DNA of 34,895 bases from the NCBI GenBank assembly GCA_021155885.1, contig JAJNBB010000023.1, forward strand, positions 1 to 34,895, written 5' to 3'. The notes under the pieces are model-generated. The model was not told the origin of the DNA, ran no database searches, and saw only the letters and a list, made by a program, of their open reading frames with translations. Below, piece after piece: positions 33,829 to 34,895 of this stretch; within the stretch, counting starts at the first letter, position 1; each line of letters begins with the position of its first letter. Position numbers and translations under genes: made by a program. This DNA is from Fibrobacteria bacterium (GTDB lineage: Bacteria > Fibrobacterota > Fibrobacteria > UBA11236).

Positions 33829-34556
33829 GCGGTTTTCCCCGTTTTGGATGCGTCCTTCGCGGCGCCCTTGGGATTGCTTTTGGGGTCGGCGTGGAAGGTG
33901 CGGAAGTTGAGAGGCTGCGGCGCGGGAAGCGCCAGCGCCTTGACGATATCGGCGTGCACCTCGGGGATGGTCTGGGTGGCGTCGACCTCGACCAGGGCCC
34001 CGATATCACGGAAGAACGCCAGCATCGGCTCGGTTTTTTCGTGGTAGTCGTTCAGGCGGATCTGGATGGCTTCCGGGTGGTCGTCGCTGCGGGTGACCAG
34101 CGTGCCGCCGCATACGTCGCAAACGCCTTCGACCTTGGGACGGTGGCCGATGAGATTGTAGTCGAGGCCGCAACGCGAGCAGGCGCGGCGGGCGAGCATG
34201 CGCTCGGTGACGAGGCTGTCGGGCGCCTTCAGGTGGATCACGGCGTTGATATTGTAGTTCTCGAAGAGGAACTCCGCCTGCTTGAACGTGCGCGGAAAGC
34301 CGTCCAGCACGAAGCCGTAGTTCCAATCGTGCAGGGCGAGGCGGTCCGAGACCACCTTGGCGACCAGGTCGTCGTCCACCATGTTGCCGCCAGAAATGAC
34401 GCGGTTCACCTTGGCGGCGAGCTTGGTGTGGTTCGCGATGTTCCAGCGGAACTGGTCGCCGATGGAGATGTGGATGAAGTCGTAAGCGGCGCACAGGAGC
34501 TTGGCCTGCGTGCCCTTACCCACGCCCTGAATACCCATAATGATGTACTTGTACAT
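33825..34556 (-). CDS. adk: adenylate kinase with zinc-type LID and C-terminal extension
   Basis: The 243-residue protein has the P-loop [10 protein letters not shown] (residues 8-17; Gln replaces the usual Pro), the AMP-binding [23 protein letters not shown], the LID with [13 protein letters not shown] and CDVCGG forming a four-cysteine zinc site, and [16 protein letters not shown]. Adenylate kinase converts ATP and AMP to two ADP in the cytoplasm. About 35 extra residues at the C-terminus ([20 protein letters not shown] onward) are not part of the usual fold. The pairing with rfbA, rather than ribosomal-protein genes, and the altered P-loop leave open that this is a second nucleotide kinase paralogue. 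Confidence 0.88.
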   Translation of the reverse strand: MYKYIIMGIQGVGKGTQAKLLCAAYDFIHISIGDQFRWNIANHTKLAAKVNRVISGGNMVDDDLVAKVVSDRLALHDWNYGFVLDGFPRTFKQAEFLFENYNINAVIHLKAPDSLVTERMLARRACSRCGLDYNLIGHRPKVEGVCDVCGGTLVTRSDDHPEAIQIRLNDYHEKTEPMLAFFRDIGALVEVDATQTIPEVHADIVKALALPAPQPLNFRTFHADPKSNPKGAAKDASKTGKTA

Positions 34557-34584
34557 AGTGGCTTTTAAAGCTAGAAAAGGGGCC

Positions 34585-34679
34585 GGGCTGCGACCGGCGC
34601 GCTACGGCGTTGGCCCTCGTCGCGATACTGCCTGTATCGCTCCTCGGGCCGCCTGGTAGCGCTTGGTCTCGCTCCAGCT
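34585..34679. repeat. palindromic element related to the eboA-eboB junction
   Basis: A perfect 7-bp tip stem, GCGATAC (34622-34628) with GTATCGC (34634-34640), sits inside long imperfect arms that share the word CGCTAC. The element starts GGGCTGCGACC and ends GGTCTCGCTC, the same words that start and end the inner element at 2840-2935, whose tip stem has different but also paired bases. It lies upstream of divergent adk and the carboxypeptidase gene. Confidence 0.7.
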
Positions 34680-34751
34680 GTGCGGTATTTTTTGAAGATT
34701 TTTGGGATCAAAACAACCTGATTTTGTGATTCTACTACTTATTTTCCATCT

Positions 34752-34895
34752 ATGAACAACCCTCTTGCATCCTTGCGCGCCGCCTCCCTCGAACTATACG
34801 CCCTGAAATCCGCCGCGGGGCTTTTGGGCTGGGACCAGGAAACCTTCATGCCCCCGAAGGGCGGGGCCGCCCGGGCCGAAAGCCAAGCCGTCCTG
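34752..34895 (+). CDS. M32 carboxypeptidase, N-terminal part (3' partial)
   Basis: Only the first 48 residues are in the window. They read as the start of a carboxypeptidase Taq (M32) metallopeptidase: a helix with LRAASLELYALKSAAGLLGW followed by DQETFMPPKGGAARAESQAV, the conserved WDQET-MP-GG-R-Q pattern of the family. The HExxH zinc site lies beyond the window. M32 enzymes remove C-terminal residues from peptides in the cytoplasm. TATTTT at 34740-34745 ends seven bases before the ATG and no Shine-Dalgarno site is present, suggesting a leaderless transcript. Confidence 0.8.
   Translation, partial: MNNPLASLRAASLELYALKSAAGLLGWDQETFMPPKGGAARAESQAVL

Overview
The window is GC-rich DNA from a Gram-negative (diderm) bacterium. 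It encodes several predicted outer-membrane beta-barrels, lipoproteins with lipoboxes, and five secreted proteins that end in a similar beta-strand module resembling the C-terminal sorting domains of Fibrobacterota/Bacteroidota-type secretion. Together with PQQ-type sugar dehydrogenase, DUF1080 and DUF4301 proteins, this fits a member of the Fibrobacterota or a related group. That placement is an inference from protein style; no rRNA or tRNA gene is visible.

Layout. 1-1.8 kb: DUF2062 membrane protein (5' partial), then a protein made of four helicase-associated (HA) repeats with no helicase. 1.9-3.9 kb: an eboA-eboB pair whose intergenic DNA is a 166-nt inverted repeat covering the eboA stop and eboB start. 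4.0-6.8 kb, minus strand: a small beta-barrel and a 14-repeat YCF48/BNR-like double propeller. 6.9-10.3 kb: a short sigma-70 factor divergent from tex. 10.4-16.7 kb: secreted sugar dehydrogenase, TIGR01777 epimerase, DUF1080 hydrolase, then a coupled operon (small membrane protein, DUF4301, META-like lipoprotein). 17.1-21.4 kb: a secreted cassette with an S74 self-cleaving Tyr/Gly-rich fibre protein, a tyrosinase homologue that has lost most copper ligands, and a metzincin with its prodomain-like part on a separate gene. 21.4-26.8 kb: TPR protein, dcd, glnA and a three-repeat lipoprotein. 27.1-30.7 kb: siroheme sulfite/nitrite reductase, an uncharacterised protein and a methyltransferase. 30.8-34.9 kb: XRE regulator, two divergent outer-membrane proteins, rfbA and adk (overlapping), and the start of an M32 carboxypeptidase.

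The most unusual content is (i) the 17-21 kb cassette, (ii) the minimal ebo pair with its hairpin junction, and (iii) a recurrent style of intergenic DNA in which short tandem words occur in inverted pairs, often touching stop codons. A second palindromic element type occurs at 2.8 kb and 34.6 kb with different but still paired stem bases. No CRISPR array, transposase or integrase was seen.
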